From assembly GCA_903919145.1 (NCBI GenBank), contig CAIXGW010000368.1:1-42143 (forward strand): a DNA stretch of 42,143 bases, written 5' to 3'. The translations under genes were made by a program, and so were the position numbers. Under the pieces are notes generated by a model that worked only from the letters and a program-made list of their open reading frames with translations, searched no databases and was not told the DNA's origin. Within the stretch, counting starts at the first letter, position 1. The number at the start of each line of letters is the position of its first letter. The DNA comes from an uncultured Myxococcales bacterium (lineage in GTDB: Bacteria; Myxococcota_A; UBA9042). Shown here piece after piece: positions 32,759-42,143 of the stretch.

Positions 32759-34671
32759 TGCAGGTCAAGCGGCTGGGCTTGGGCCGCATCGCCTGGATCC
32801 CTGCTCTGGCCATCGCCCTGCCGTCGGTGGTCAGCGCCTGGAGCTTGGGCGGGCCGCAGCTCAATGCCGATACCATCTTGTATTCCATCATGTCTCACCA
32901 GAAGGTGACCCTGTTCTACTGGGGTCAGAACCGGCTGGCCAACCTGGTGGCGGCGCTGCTGTGGCCCCTTGGGGACGTGAACTGCAACCTGGCGGCGGTG
33001 CTGGTGGTGCACACGCTGGCTTGGCACGGGCTGCTGTGGCTGGTGGCGCGGACTGTCCAGCCGCAACAGCCGGCCCGCGATGGCACGCTGGCGACCTACG
33101 CCCTGCTGGTGGCGCTGACCCACCTGCTGCTGACACCAGAGGCGCGCTATGTGCTCATGGCAGAAGGGCAACCGTACGCGCTGTCTTACCTGGCGCTGGG
33201 GCTGGGCTGGCATTGGCTCCAGCAGCCGCAGCTGAGTCTGGCGCGCGGAGGCGGCGGCACTGTGCTGTTGGCGGCGGGCCTGGGCCTGAATCCGGGCCTG
33301 GCTCCGGCAGTGGGCGCCCTGGCGCTGGCGACGGCGGGGGCGACGCGGCAGGGGCGGCGACCTGCGCTAGTGCTGGCCGGGGCGGCGGCTTTGGCCTGGA
33401 TCTGGCTGGGATTGGCGCGGCTGGTCGGTGTAGAAGAAGGCAACCACGACTACGTGACCTGGCAGCTGGCCGATCAGAAGGCTCACTTCGCCGTCGCCCT
33501 TGCCAACCTCGCCCGGGCCATCCGGCTGCCGTGGCTGCTGGCAATGCTGGCCGGGCTGGGGCTGCTGCTGCCGTGGACGCCAGTCGGCAAAGGCAGCGCC
33601 GGTCCGCAGACGCGCTGGCTCACTGCGGGCGCGGCGGTGCTGGCTGCGGCATGGCTGGTGCTGTTTTCCAGCAACGCGTGGGTCCTTGCCAACCAATTGC
33701 ACTACAAATACTTCTTTCCAGTTTTCTTGGTGGCCGTTTGGGGGCTGGCCCTGCTGGCGGCCCATGCTGTGCGGCTTGGCAGGGCGCGGCTCCCGGACCC
33801 GCTGCCGCGGCCTTGGGGTCTGTCTGCAGCCGCGCTGTTGCTGCTAGCGTGCCCAGCGGTTGCCGGAGAGCCTCGCTGGAAAGTCGAGCAATTTGGTGCT
33901 CTTGCCAAAGCCCTGGGTACGCGAGATCAGCTGCCGGCCACCCAGGGCCCGCTGCTGGTCGGCGGCGACTACTGGCAGGTGTGGCCGCTGGTCCACCAGG
34001 CCCTGCAGCGGGGCCAGCGGGCCTTTGGCACGGCCGAGCGCGCCACAGCGATGCGCAGCGAATTGAAGCTTCTCCTGCAAGATCAAGAAAATACCAAAGC
34101 CCTGGGTTATGTTTGCGTCGGCCTGCCGGTACCGCGCTGCATGGCCGATCTGGAGCAATTGACGGCCAGGCCGTGGCAGGTGCGGGACCAGCAGTCCTGC
34201 GGCGAGCAGTGTCAGTGGCTGCAGGTGGCGAGCCCTCAGAGCGCTTGGATCTGCCCAGAGCGCCTGGAATTTGGCTCGGGCGGCAACGTGCCGCTGTGGG
34301 CCACCGCCGGCTTGGGCGGGCCAGAGGCTCATGGCCGCTGGACTGTAGAGCGGCGCATCACGCTGGCCTGCCGGTGGCCCGACCAGCGGCCGCCGCGGGC
34401 TCTGCGGCTGACCGCCAGCGCGTTTCTGCCGATGGGGGTGCCGCGCCAGTGCGTGCTGTCTGGGCTTGCCGGCGCCAAAGGGCACCAGCAGGCCGAGTGG
34501 ACCACGGGCCAGGGCTCTCAGTCGGCAGTTCTTAATATTGAACAAGGGGTTGAGGGGTGGGTCACCCTGGACCTGCGGCTGCCCGACGCCGTGGCGCCGG
34601 CGACTTTGGGCTTGAGCCACGACCCGCGGCCGCTGGCCCTGTCTCTGCAGACCGGCCAGTGGGTTTGGTGA
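32758..34671 (+). CDS. Polytopic membrane protein, GT-C glycosyltransferase-like
   Basis: 637 residues. The first ~390 contain about ten hydrophobic helices. The acidic loop after the first helix (LNADTILYSIM) fits the Asp-containing first periplasmic loop of GT-C glycosyltransferases, which use lipid-linked sugars. The C-terminal ~240 residues are extracytoplasmic, with Cys pairs, and end in beta-strands LDLRLPDAVAPATLGLSHDP and RPLALSLQTGQW, like the tail domain of some GT-C proteins. Starts on the acylphosphatase stop and is followed 6 bp later by a methyltransferase. A role in envelope glycan assembly is inferred. An undefined membrane protein is the alternative. Confidence 0.6.
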   Translation: MQVKRLGLGRIAWIPALAIALPSVVSAWSLGGPQLNADTILYSIMSHQKVTLFYWGQNRLANLVAALLWPLGDVNCNLAAVLVVHTLAWHGLLWLVARTVQPQQPARDGTLATYALLVALTHLLLTPEARYVLMAEGQPYALSYLALGLGWHWLQQPQLSLARGGGGTVLLAAGLGLNPGLAPAVGALALATAGATRQGRRPALVLAGAAALAWIWLGLARLVGVEEGNHDYVTWQLADQKAHFAVALANLARAIRLPWLLAMLAGLGLLLPWTPVGKGSAGPQTRWLTAGAAVLAAAWLVLFSSNAWVLANQLHYKYFFPVFLVAVWGLALLAAHAVRLGRARLPDPLPRPWGLSAAALLLLACPAVAGEPRWKVEQFGALAKALGTRDQLPATQGPLLVGGDYWQVWPLVHQALQRGQRAFGTAERATAMRSELKLLLQDQENTKALGYVCVGLPVPRCMADLEQLTARPWQVRDQQSCGEQCQWLQVASPQSAWICPERLEFGSGGNVPLWATAGLGGPEAHGRWTVERRITLACRWPDQRPPRALRLTASAFLPMGVPRQCVLSGLAGAKGHQQAEWTTGQGSQSAVLNIEQGVEGWVTLDLRLPDAVAPATLGLSHDPRPLALSLQTGQWVW

Positions 34672-34677
34672 GGCGCG

Positions 34678-35589
34678 ATGTTGCCGTTTGCCCAAGCTTT
34701 GCGTGCCCATCCAGCGTACTTTGCAGCCGCTGCCCTGCAAGCTGCCGTGGATCTGCGCCTGCCTGACCAGCTGCAGCAGCCTGGGTCGCTGGCGGGCCTG
34801 GCGGCGCAGAACGGCTGGGATCTGCGACGGCTGACGGCGCTTGCCGTGATCCTGGAGGAGCTGGGTTGCCTGCACCGCTTGCCCGACCAGCAGTGGCACT
34901 GGCGCGCCTGCGCAGCGCCGCCGCAGCCGCAGGTGCGCCAACACTGGGGCCGGCTGGCGGAGGTCATCGCCTCTGGTCAGCCACTGGATTCCTCTGAGCA
35001 CACTTCGGCCTATCAGCTGTCGATGGCTGCGGCGCATGCCCAGCCGGCCAGCGAATGGGCCAGCCGCTGGTTGCCGCTGCTGCCGGCCCAGGGCCTGGTG
35101 CTGGACGTTGGCGCGGGTCTGGGCACCTGGTCCAGGGCGGTAGTGGACGCCCGCCAAAAGTGGCGCGCCCTCCAAGTCGACAGCCAACCCCTGGACAGTC
35201 TTGCCCAGGCGCACCCCAGGATACAGCGCCTGACGGCCGATGCCACGGCCCTGCCCCGCCTGCCGCCAGTGGATTTTGCCGTGTCTGCCCACCTGCTGCA
35301 CCACCTGGGCGATGCCGCGGCGCAGCTGTGCCTTCAGCAGATGGCCCAGGCGCTAAGGCCGGGCGGTTGGCTCAGCGTGGTCGAGGTGTTTGAGCTGGCG
35401 GGACAGCCAAAACCCAACGTCGCCCATTGGTTTGACCTGGACATGGCGCTGTACTCGCCCCAGGGACGGGTCCGGCCGCTGGCCGAGGTCGTCGACCTGC
35501 TGGTGGCGGCAGGCTGCGCAGAGGTGAACTGGAGAATCCTGGATGCAGAGGTGGGGGTGGTGGAGGTTTGGGCCAAGGGGGTGGGCTAG
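34678..35589 (+). CDS. SAM-dependent methyltransferase with dimerisation-type N-terminal domain
   Basis: 303 residues. The N-terminal ~100 residues are helical with a winged-helix flavour (AQNGWDLRRLTALAVILEELGCLHRLPDQQW), as in the dimerisation domain of O-methyltransferases. SAM motif I is VLDVGAGLGTWSRAV (about 140-154). VSAHLLHHLGD and LRPGGWLSVVEVFEL are the later Rossmann strands. A small-molecule O-methyltransferase is likely; substrate unknown. Last gene of the acylphosphatase/GT-C operon. Confidence 0.8.
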   Translation: MLPFAQALRAHPAYFAAAALQAAVDLRLPDQLQQPGSLAGLAAQNGWDLRRLTALAVILEELGCLHRLPDQQWHWRACAAPPQPQVRQHWGRLAEVIASGQPLDSSEHTSAYQLSMAAAHAQPASEWASRWLPLLPAQGLVLDVGAGLGTWSRAVVDARQKWRALQVDSQPLDSLAQAHPRIQRLTADATALPRLPPVDFAVSAHLLHHLGDAAAQLCLQQMAQALRPGGWLSVVEVFELAGQPKPNVAHWFDLDMALYSPQGRVRPLAEVVDLLVAAGCAEVNWRILDAEVGVVEVWAKGVG

Positions 35590-35810
35590 GTGCGTCGCAA
35601 ATAGATGCGGCAACCAAATCGACCTGCCCAAAACCATTAGCTCAACTCGCCCGTCCGCGACACTCTCAGAGGCCGCAGCGCCGGCTGGCTCACCGCCGAG
35701 ATGCGCTTCTTCCAACGGTCAACCGCCAGCGCACGCGAACTGAGCCACCGGGCGGGACGCAGCACCGGCTGCCCCCTCTTCCTGGGCGCCCGGCAAGGGA
35801 CCACAAGGGC

Positions 35811-37037
35811 CTAAAACGTCATGTCGACGGCCAGGCGGACCAGCAGCTTGCCGTCCTTGCCTCCCAGAGCGGTGCCATCTGAGGTGTTCCAGCTTTGCTG
35901 GGCGTCGAGCTGCAGCTTGCGCTTGTGGCCGAGCAGGTACCAGTTCAGGCCCGCGCCGAGCTCGTGACCGGCCTGCGCCTGCAGGGGCGACTGTACGGCG
36001 GTCTGGTCTGCCGATCCGCGGGGCCACAGCCGCGTCCAGCGTCCGGCGAGCTCCAGGTGCTCGCTAAGCATGGCGCCGCCCTGAACGACTGCGCCGATGC
36101 CAGAGGCCCGCCCCACTGCTGCCGACGCGCCGACCTGCTGCCTCTCGACCACCTCGGCCAGCAAGGACAGGCCGCGCCACTTGGCTGTTAAGTCGGCCAC
36201 CCACCAGCGGTAGTCCACCGTCGCGCCGCCGGCAAAATCGCCGCCAGTGGTGCCGCGGACCCGCAGCGAAGACCAGCCCTGGGCGGCCGCCAGCCCCACC
36301 GCCAGCCGCAGCGAGGGCAGCCGCTCGGCATCGCCCTCGACGTCGGCGTCAAAGGGACCAAAGGGCCTGAGCTCGACCCGACCCACGGCCAGCGGCCCTT
36401 TGGGATAACCCGCCGGAGCAAAGCGATTGCGGCCCTCTCCGCCAAAAACACCCAAACGGTACAAGACCTTGCCCCCAAGCCCTAGCAGGTCGTCAGACAT
36501 CACCGCCAAGCCGGCATCGCGGTCCAGCGTCAGCTCGCGCACCGCCAGCGGCCGATCGACCAGCTGCAGGGCAAACTCGCGGACCGTCCGGGCGCGGTCA
36601 AAGGGCACAAACCACTGGCCCACCTGAACCTGGACATCGCGGTGGGCCCGCCAGCGCACCCAGGCATCAAAAAGAGGCGTGGGCGAGTCCGCTTCGTGGT
36701 CCCTGCCGCCCACCGCCAGTTGGATGAGCCAGGTCAGCGGCGCCTCTTGCTCACTGCCGCCCTGGCGCCCGCGCAGCCACAGGCGCACAGTCTTGACCTG
36801 GGTCTCGGTGCGCAGGTTGTCCTCGACCAGGGTCGCCGTCTCTCGCAAGGCGATGCGCGCCGACAGCCCCAGAGCATCCTGGCCGTCTGCGCTGCTGAAC
36901 TGGGCTCCCTGGCCAGCGCTGTAGGTGACCTGCCCCGGCGCGGGCTGCGCGGCTGCCGGCCACGCCATGGCCAATACTACTAGGATGCCCAAGCACTTCA
37001 GGCCGCTGGCGTGGTTGTTGGTAGTGTAGATTGGCAT
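35811..37037 (-). CDS. Outer-membrane porin, OprO/P-like (second paralogue type)
   Basis: 408 residues from ATG 37037 (GAGGG upstream; signal peptide GILVVLAMAWPAAAQ). An upstream in-frame extension lacks coding character. Porin O/P-like features: VRLWLRGRQGG, VQVGQWFVPFDRARTVREF, LAVRELTLDRDAGLAVMSDD, then alternating strands to RLAVDMTF with terminal Phe. DRDAG and FDRAR segments are typical of the family's inner loops. Not closely similar to the porin at 19667-21010. Encoded downstream of the SRPBCC protein gene, 113 bp apart. Confidence 0.75.
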   Translation of the reverse strand: MPIYTTNNHASGLKCLGILVVLAMAWPAAAQPAPGQVTYSAGQGAQFSSADGQDALGLSARIALRETATLVEDNLRTETQVKTVRLWLRGRQGGSEQEAPLTWLIQLAVGGRDHEADSPTPLFDAWVRWRAHRDVQVQVGQWFVPFDRARTVREFALQLVDRPLAVRELTLDRDAGLAVMSDDLLGLGGKVLYRLGVFGGEGRNRFAPAGYPKGPLAVGRVELRPFGPFDADVEGDAERLPSLRLAVGLAAAQGWSSLRVRGTTGGDFAGGATVDYRWWVADLTAKWRGLSLLAEVVERQQVGASAAVGRASGIGAVVQGGAMLSEHLELAGRWTRLWPRGSADQTAVQSPLQAQAGHELGAGLNWYLLGHKRKLQLDAQQSWNTSDGTALGGKDGKLLVRLAVDMTF

Positions 37038-37150
37038 GGCCCTCGGGACGGATGGATGGAGGCGGGGCTTGCTTGACCGCTTCCGCTGCCCACCCAGAGG
37101 CACGCGTGGTGCGCACCTTGGGCTATTGGGCAGATGGCTCAACAGGGGAT

Positions 37151-37729
37151 TCAGGGCTTGACCAACGCCTTGATCTTGCCAAACATCTCATGCATGGCGT
37201 CGATCTGGCCGCGGCGCATCAGCCCATCGGGGACGGAGACTTTGGGCAGGGAGTGCAACCGGTACTCCACCCAGGTGTGCTCGGCGCTGGGCCCGCACGC
37301 CGTGAGCAGCCACTGCCCATCATTCTTGTGGTAGTCACCGCGCAAGTGGCGAAAAGTACGCAGCCAGCGCCCGGCCTCGACGGTGCTGACGGACTCGCTG
37401 ACGCCCTCTAGATTGCTGAAGGGAAAGGGCATGCGGACAGTGGTTTCGCAGTGGCTCTTGGCGCCAGAGCGCAGGATCTCGCGCGACGCCATGACCTTGG
37501 GCATGGAGCGGCGGTAGCTGCTGCAGTCATCGACAATCGCCCACACCCGCTCTGGCGGGGCGGCCAAGACGCCGTGGACCGTCAGCTGGGGAATCCCCGA
37601 CCCGGCCACAGCGGTCGTGGCGACCCGCACCTCTCCAGCTGGCAGGGGACAATCCGCCGCCGCAGCCGCAGCCGGCAACAGAAGGGCAATCGCGCAGGCG
37701 ATGGGTCGTGTGTTCACGTGAACCGCCAT
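37151..37729 (-). CDS. Exported SRPBCC/START-like protein
   Basis: 192 residues. Signal peptide ACAIALLLPAAAAAAD. The mature part has the helix-grip pattern of SRPBCC proteins: LTVHGVLAAPPERVWAIVDDC near 48-68, RMPFPFSNLEGVSES, LRTFRHLRGDY, TWVEYRLHSLPKVSVPDGLM and a long C-terminal helix. These proteins bind hydrophobic ligands in a cavity; no catalytic set is visible. A perfect 12-bp palindrome GTTCACGTGAAC (37712-37723) overlaps the first codons, so either it is an operator inside the gene start or translation begins slightly later (GTG at codon 5). Confidence 0.7.
   Translation of the reverse strand: MAVHVNTRPIACAIALLLPAAAAAADCPLPAGEVRVATTAVAGSGIPQLTVHGVLAAPPERVWAIVDDCSSYRRSMPKVMASREILRSGAKSHCETTVRMPFPFSNLEGVSESVSTVEAGRWLRTFRHLRGDYHKNDGQWLLTACGPSAEHTWVEYRLHSLPKVSVPDGLMRRGQIDAMHEMFGKIKALVKP
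37712..37723. promoter_or_regulatory. Perfect palindrome over the start of the SRPBCC gene
   Basis: GTTCACGTGAAC, 6+6 with no gap, lying over codons 3 to 6 of the minus-strand gene and at the edge of the divergent region before icd. Possible operator; it could also be chance. Confidence 0.3.
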
Positions 37730-38132
37730 GGTAGCCCAAGCTGCAATTTCGTTCCGGGAGCGGAGCGGTTATGCCTCTGGGGTACAGAAAAGACCCAGCG
37801 ATGATACACAAAGCGCGCCAAAGAAGAACCACCTGCGTCCCGGATGGAAGGGACGGCTCTGAATACCAGTTGGCAGTGTGCCAGCCCCGGCAATTTGGGC
37901 CGCAGCGCCAGGCTGTCAAGAGGGCAGCGGCTGGCCCGTGGAGCCCTGACCTTGCGCACGGCTGCTCAGAAGGCATGTATTTCTGATGATGTAGCCAGCG
38001 AGGTTGGCAAAACGGCTGGTTTGCGCTATCTGGCAGGCGCTGATCCGGCCTTTGCCGGCCAACAGGGTCAGACCGCACCGCGCCCAGCGCTTAGAGGCGC
38101 CCGCTCCACCTATCGCAACTGCAGGAACCACC
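37730..38132. other. Divergent intergenic region before icd
   Basis: 403 bp between the SRPBCC gene (minus) and icd (plus). The left third is structured element copy 1. The rest shows no gene, and no clear sigma-70 promoter was found. A GGCC-TTTGCC-GGCC hairpin sits near 38049-38062. Confidence 0.5.
37733..37868. ncRNA. Candidate structured RNA/repeat element, copy 1
   Basis: Alignable over its whole ~135 bp to the element at 42009-42143 (about 70% by eye). Helices: a weak outer stem (37735-37745 with 37771-37781); CGTTCCG 37750-37756 with CGGAGCG 37761-37767; CAAAGC 37809-37814 with GCTCTG 37856-37861 (one mismatch); and CGTCCC 37836-37841 with GGGACG 37850-37855. Between the outer and third helices lies a conserved single-stranded block starting GGGGTACAGAAA (37779) and running to GACCCAGC. 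Strand is undetermined; icd lies 264 bp downstream on the plus strand. Confidence 0.45.
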
Positions 38133-40361
<2,229 letters not shown>

Positions 40362-40423
40362 CCAGGAGCCTGCCGGGCCCGTCTCGGCTCAGTCTCTGAC
40401 AGGCTCGCCGCCAATTTCGAGTT

Positions 40424-40448
40424 CGGACATTCCCCTAGGCAATGTCTG
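40424..40448. repeat. Palindromic element copy 6, between convergent genes
   Basis: Arms CGGACATTCCC and GGCAATGTCTG around CTA. The inner T-A, T-A pairs replace the T-G, T-A of copies 1-3, so pairing is preserved by compensating change. Upstream, a 7-bp stem (40366-40372 with 40400-40406, 27-base loop) without a T-run follows icd. The rest of 40362-40511 shows nothing. Confidence 0.75.
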
Positions 40449-40511
40449 ATCGATGATTTTATTGCGATTGACTGCTCTGGTTGATGAGGTGGGGATCCGC
40501 GTGGCGGCGAG

Positions 40512-41780
40512 CTAGGGAGCTTGGCCCAGCAGGGCCATCGGCTCCACCGGGACCTTTTTGCCCCTGACCTGCACGGGCTCGCAGGCCAGCCAGATAAAGC
40601 CCTCTCCGGCTTGCTGCCACGTCGTTCGCGACACCAGGATCTGCCGGTCCAGCTGCTTGGTCAGCCCTTCAATTCGCGACGCCAGGTTGACGGCATCGCC
40701 AATGACGGTGAATTCAAGGCGGCGCGCCCGCGAGCCGATGTCGCCCACCACCCCGCGGCCGGTGTGGATGCCAATGCCAATGCGCAGGGGGGGCAGACCT
40801 CTTTGCTGGCGATCGGCGTTGAACTCGTCCAGCTCGCTGGTCATATGCAGCGCGCACTCGACGGCGTGGCGGGCATGCTGGGGGTCGTCCTCTGGAGCCC
40901 CAAAGTAGGCCATGATGCCGTCGCCAATGAACTTGTCGAGCGTGCCGTGGAAGCGAAACACCACCTCCACCATCCGGGCTAGGTAGTCGTTGAGCAGCTC
41001 GACCACTTCTTCGGGGGGTAGGTTCTCACTCAGCTCGGTAAAATCGCGAATGTCGGCAAACAGGATGGTCACGACCCTGGCATTGGTGATCGCAGCGCCA
41101 TCCTGCCGCTCCAGCCGCTGGGCCACGTCGGGCGAGAAGTAGCGTCCCAGCCGCTCTCTCTTGAGCTCGCCTTGGCTAACCGTGCCGATAAGGGTAGAGA
41201 TCCGGCTGACGACCAGCGACAGGCAGGTGGCGGCCACCGCAAACAGCAGCGCAGCCAACACCTGCGCCCCAACGTCGATGCCCGCCAGCCGCTGCAGCAC
41301 GATGCCCAGCAACGCCCCGAAAGCCGCCGCCGCCCACAGCAGCCAGCGGTCCAGAGCAAGGGCTGAGATGGCCAGAAGCACCAAGTACACCGCAATGGTA
41401 AAGCCCGCCACCCCGCCCGGCGTGGGAGAGACCGGCAGCGAATTCCACTGCAGTAGAAAAACGAAGGGAAAATCCAGTAGTACGCACATCCAGCTGAACA
41501 AGCGCGTGCGCCCGGGCAGCAGCAACACGGCCACGGTCAGCAGTATGACGCCGGTCCACCAGCCGCCAAACCAGGGCCTCATCTCGCGCCAAGACGCACC
41601 GGCGGGGCTCGGATCAAAGGACATGACCAGCGTCAGAAGAAACGCAAAGGAGACCGCCGCGGCGCGAATAGCGTTGATGCGCGGGACGATGCGCTCGCGT
41701 TCCCTGTCCACTGCGGAATCCAGCAGCGATGGGGGCGGCGGCGACGGCGGCAAAAGACGAGACGACACGCGGATCAACAT
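40512..41780 (-). CDS. Membrane-anchored class III adenylate/guanylate cyclase
   Basis: About 422 residues from ATG 41780 (start uncertain; the frame extends to 41849). Five to six membrane helices in residues ~35-190, followed by a short coiled linker and a class III cyclase domain: [17 protein letters not shown] (metal Asp), [16 protein letters not shown] (second metal Asp), [17 protein letters not shown] and [20 protein letters not shown]. The metal-binding Asp pair, the transition-state Asn-Arg in NLASR and a Lys in LDKFIGD all appear present, so the enzyme should be active. Lys plus the Asp in VIGDAVN favours ATP to cAMP. The membrane part resembles MASE2-like sensors only loosely. Signal unknown. 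Monocistronic. Confidence 0.88.
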   Translation of the reverse strand: MLIRVSSRLLPPSPPPPSLLDSAVDRERERIVPRINAIRAAAVSFAFLLTLVMSFDPSPAGASWREMRPWFGGWWTGVILLTVAVLLLPGRTRLFSWMCVLLDFPFVFLLQWNSLPVSPTPGGVAGFTIAVYLVLLAISALALDRWLLWAAAAFGALLGIVLQRLAGIDVGAQVLAALLFAVAATCLSLVVSRISTLIGTVSQGELKRERLGRYFSPDVAQRLERQDGAAITNARVVTILFADIRDFTELSENLPPEEVVELLNDYLARMVEVVFRFHGTLDKFIGDGIMAYFGAPEDDPQHARHAVECALHMTSELDEFNADRQQRGLPPLRIGIGIHTGRGVVGDIGSRARRLEFTVIGDAVNLASRIEGLTKQLDRQILVSRTTWQQAGEGFIWLACEPVQVRGKKVPVEPMALLGQAP

Positions 41781-42008
41781 CCCTTTTGGCAGCACAGCGC
41801 CGCCAGCGGTCCCAGGACCACGCCGACACACTGCGGGTTGCGGCGGCACAGGTCAAGGCTGCGGGCGTGATTTAGGGTTGGCGCCCATGATATTGCGTGG
41901 CGGGCGGCTGCGCGCGGGAACCCAACGGCTGGCCCTTGACTGCGCCTTGCGTGCAAACCGTCTGGCTGTCAGGTGCTCGGCCAGTCGACGAGGAAGCAAC
42001 TCCTAGTA
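41781..42008. other. Intergenic region upstream of the cyclase gene
   Basis: 228 bp without a convincing gene. A self-complementary TGGC...GCCA tract lies near 41968-41990. Open frames here read through the structured element and have no family resemblance. Confidence 0.4.
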
Positions 42009-42143
42009 CCCCAAACCCCAAGTTCGTTCCGGGTTCCGGAACGGACGTGGTTTGGGGTACGGAAAGAGACCCAGCAGTAGTAGCCAAGGCCCGTGAACAA
42101 GAACCGGGTGTAACCCGGATCGAATTAACGGCCTTGGGTACTA
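42009..42143. ncRNA. Candidate structured RNA/repeat element, copy 2 (reaches window edge)
   Basis: Helices, all perfect: CCCCAAACC 42009-42017 with GGTTTGGGG 42049-42057; CGTTCCGG 42025-42032 with CCGGAACG 42036-42043 (3-base loop); CCAAGGCC 42084-42091 with GGCCTTGG 42130-42137; and, inside that, CCGGGT 42104-42109 with ACCCGG 42113-42118. The single-stranded block GGGGTACGGAAAGAGACC, followed by CAGC, matches copy 1. The neighbouring gene to the right is outside the window. Confidence 0.5.

Noticed and set aside
33844..35304. Long minus-strand open frame across the GT-C-like and methyltransferase genes
   Set aside because: Spans two well-supported plus-strand genes and shows Arg/Gln/Pro-rich shadow composition.
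37982..38015. Hammerhead ribozyme (CTGATGA word near 37984)
   Set aside because: The word is followed by a short stem, but the required GAAA and a cleavage-site stem are absent.
41872..42087. 71-codon minus-strand gene or a tRNA near the right edge
   Set aside because: The frame reads through the structured element, and no cloverleaf with a T-arm GGTTCRA could be folded.

Overview
The window is GC-rich, densely coded bacterial DNA, most likely from the Myxococcota (former Deltaproteobacteria). I infer this from several traits together: many secreted cysteine-rich repeat proteins, lipoproteins with long Asp/Ala/Ser/Thr linkers after the lipobox, an MYXO-CTERM-like tail (Cys, hydrophobic stretch, Arg cluster), thrombospondin type 3 and somatomedin-B-like modules, and a single-subunit NADP isocitrate dehydrogenase. 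No rRNA, tRNA or CRISPR array was recognised.

Left part (1-12.5 kb), mostly minus strand. A 5'-cut coding tail at the edge converges on a probably truncated secreted protein (94-534), which is coupled to a Cys-rich lipoprotein (531-2006). A plus-strand surface protein made of repeating 'VN' motifs (2258-3970) faces a minus-strand run of three exported proteins (10234 down to 4129): a Cys-rich/beta-propeller fusion, a lipoprotein with a glucan-water-dikinase-like catalytic order, and a linker-rich lipoprotein. Upstream of that run lie tandem 133-bp repeats carrying a 25-bp palindrome that recurs six times in the window. Next come an acyltransferase-fold protein lacking its catalytic His and a HepT/MntA (HEPN-MNT) toxin-antitoxin pair.

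Centre (12.8-27.7 kb), all plus strand: fifteen adjacent genes that look like one nutrient-scavenging programme. A good sigma-70 promoter precedes a sulfate-type ABC importer (binding lipoprotein, two permeases, ATPase). Its last gene is a sigma-54 activator without a sensor domain. Directly downstream is an almost perfect sigma-54 promoter followed by two 5'-leader hairpins. That promoter drives a PstS-like binding protein, a small lipoprotein, an OprO/P-like porin, another lipoprotein, ExbB, ExbD, TonB, a TonB-dependent receptor with its own N-terminal TonB-C-like domain, and a final lipoprotein. I infer a cascade: the inner-membrane importer operon makes the activator, which switches on the outer-membrane capture system.

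Right part (27.8-42.1 kb): a Cys-rich pseudogene (frameshifted, 5' end lost); a multidomain amidohydrolase lipoprotein; an operon of acylphosphatase, GT-C-like membrane protein and methyltransferase; a minus-strand porin and a SRPBCC protein; icd; and a class III nucleotidyl cyclase. Two related ~135-bp intergenic elements (37733-37868 and the right edge) share a four-helix fold and are the best candidate for an undescribed structured RNA or repeat.
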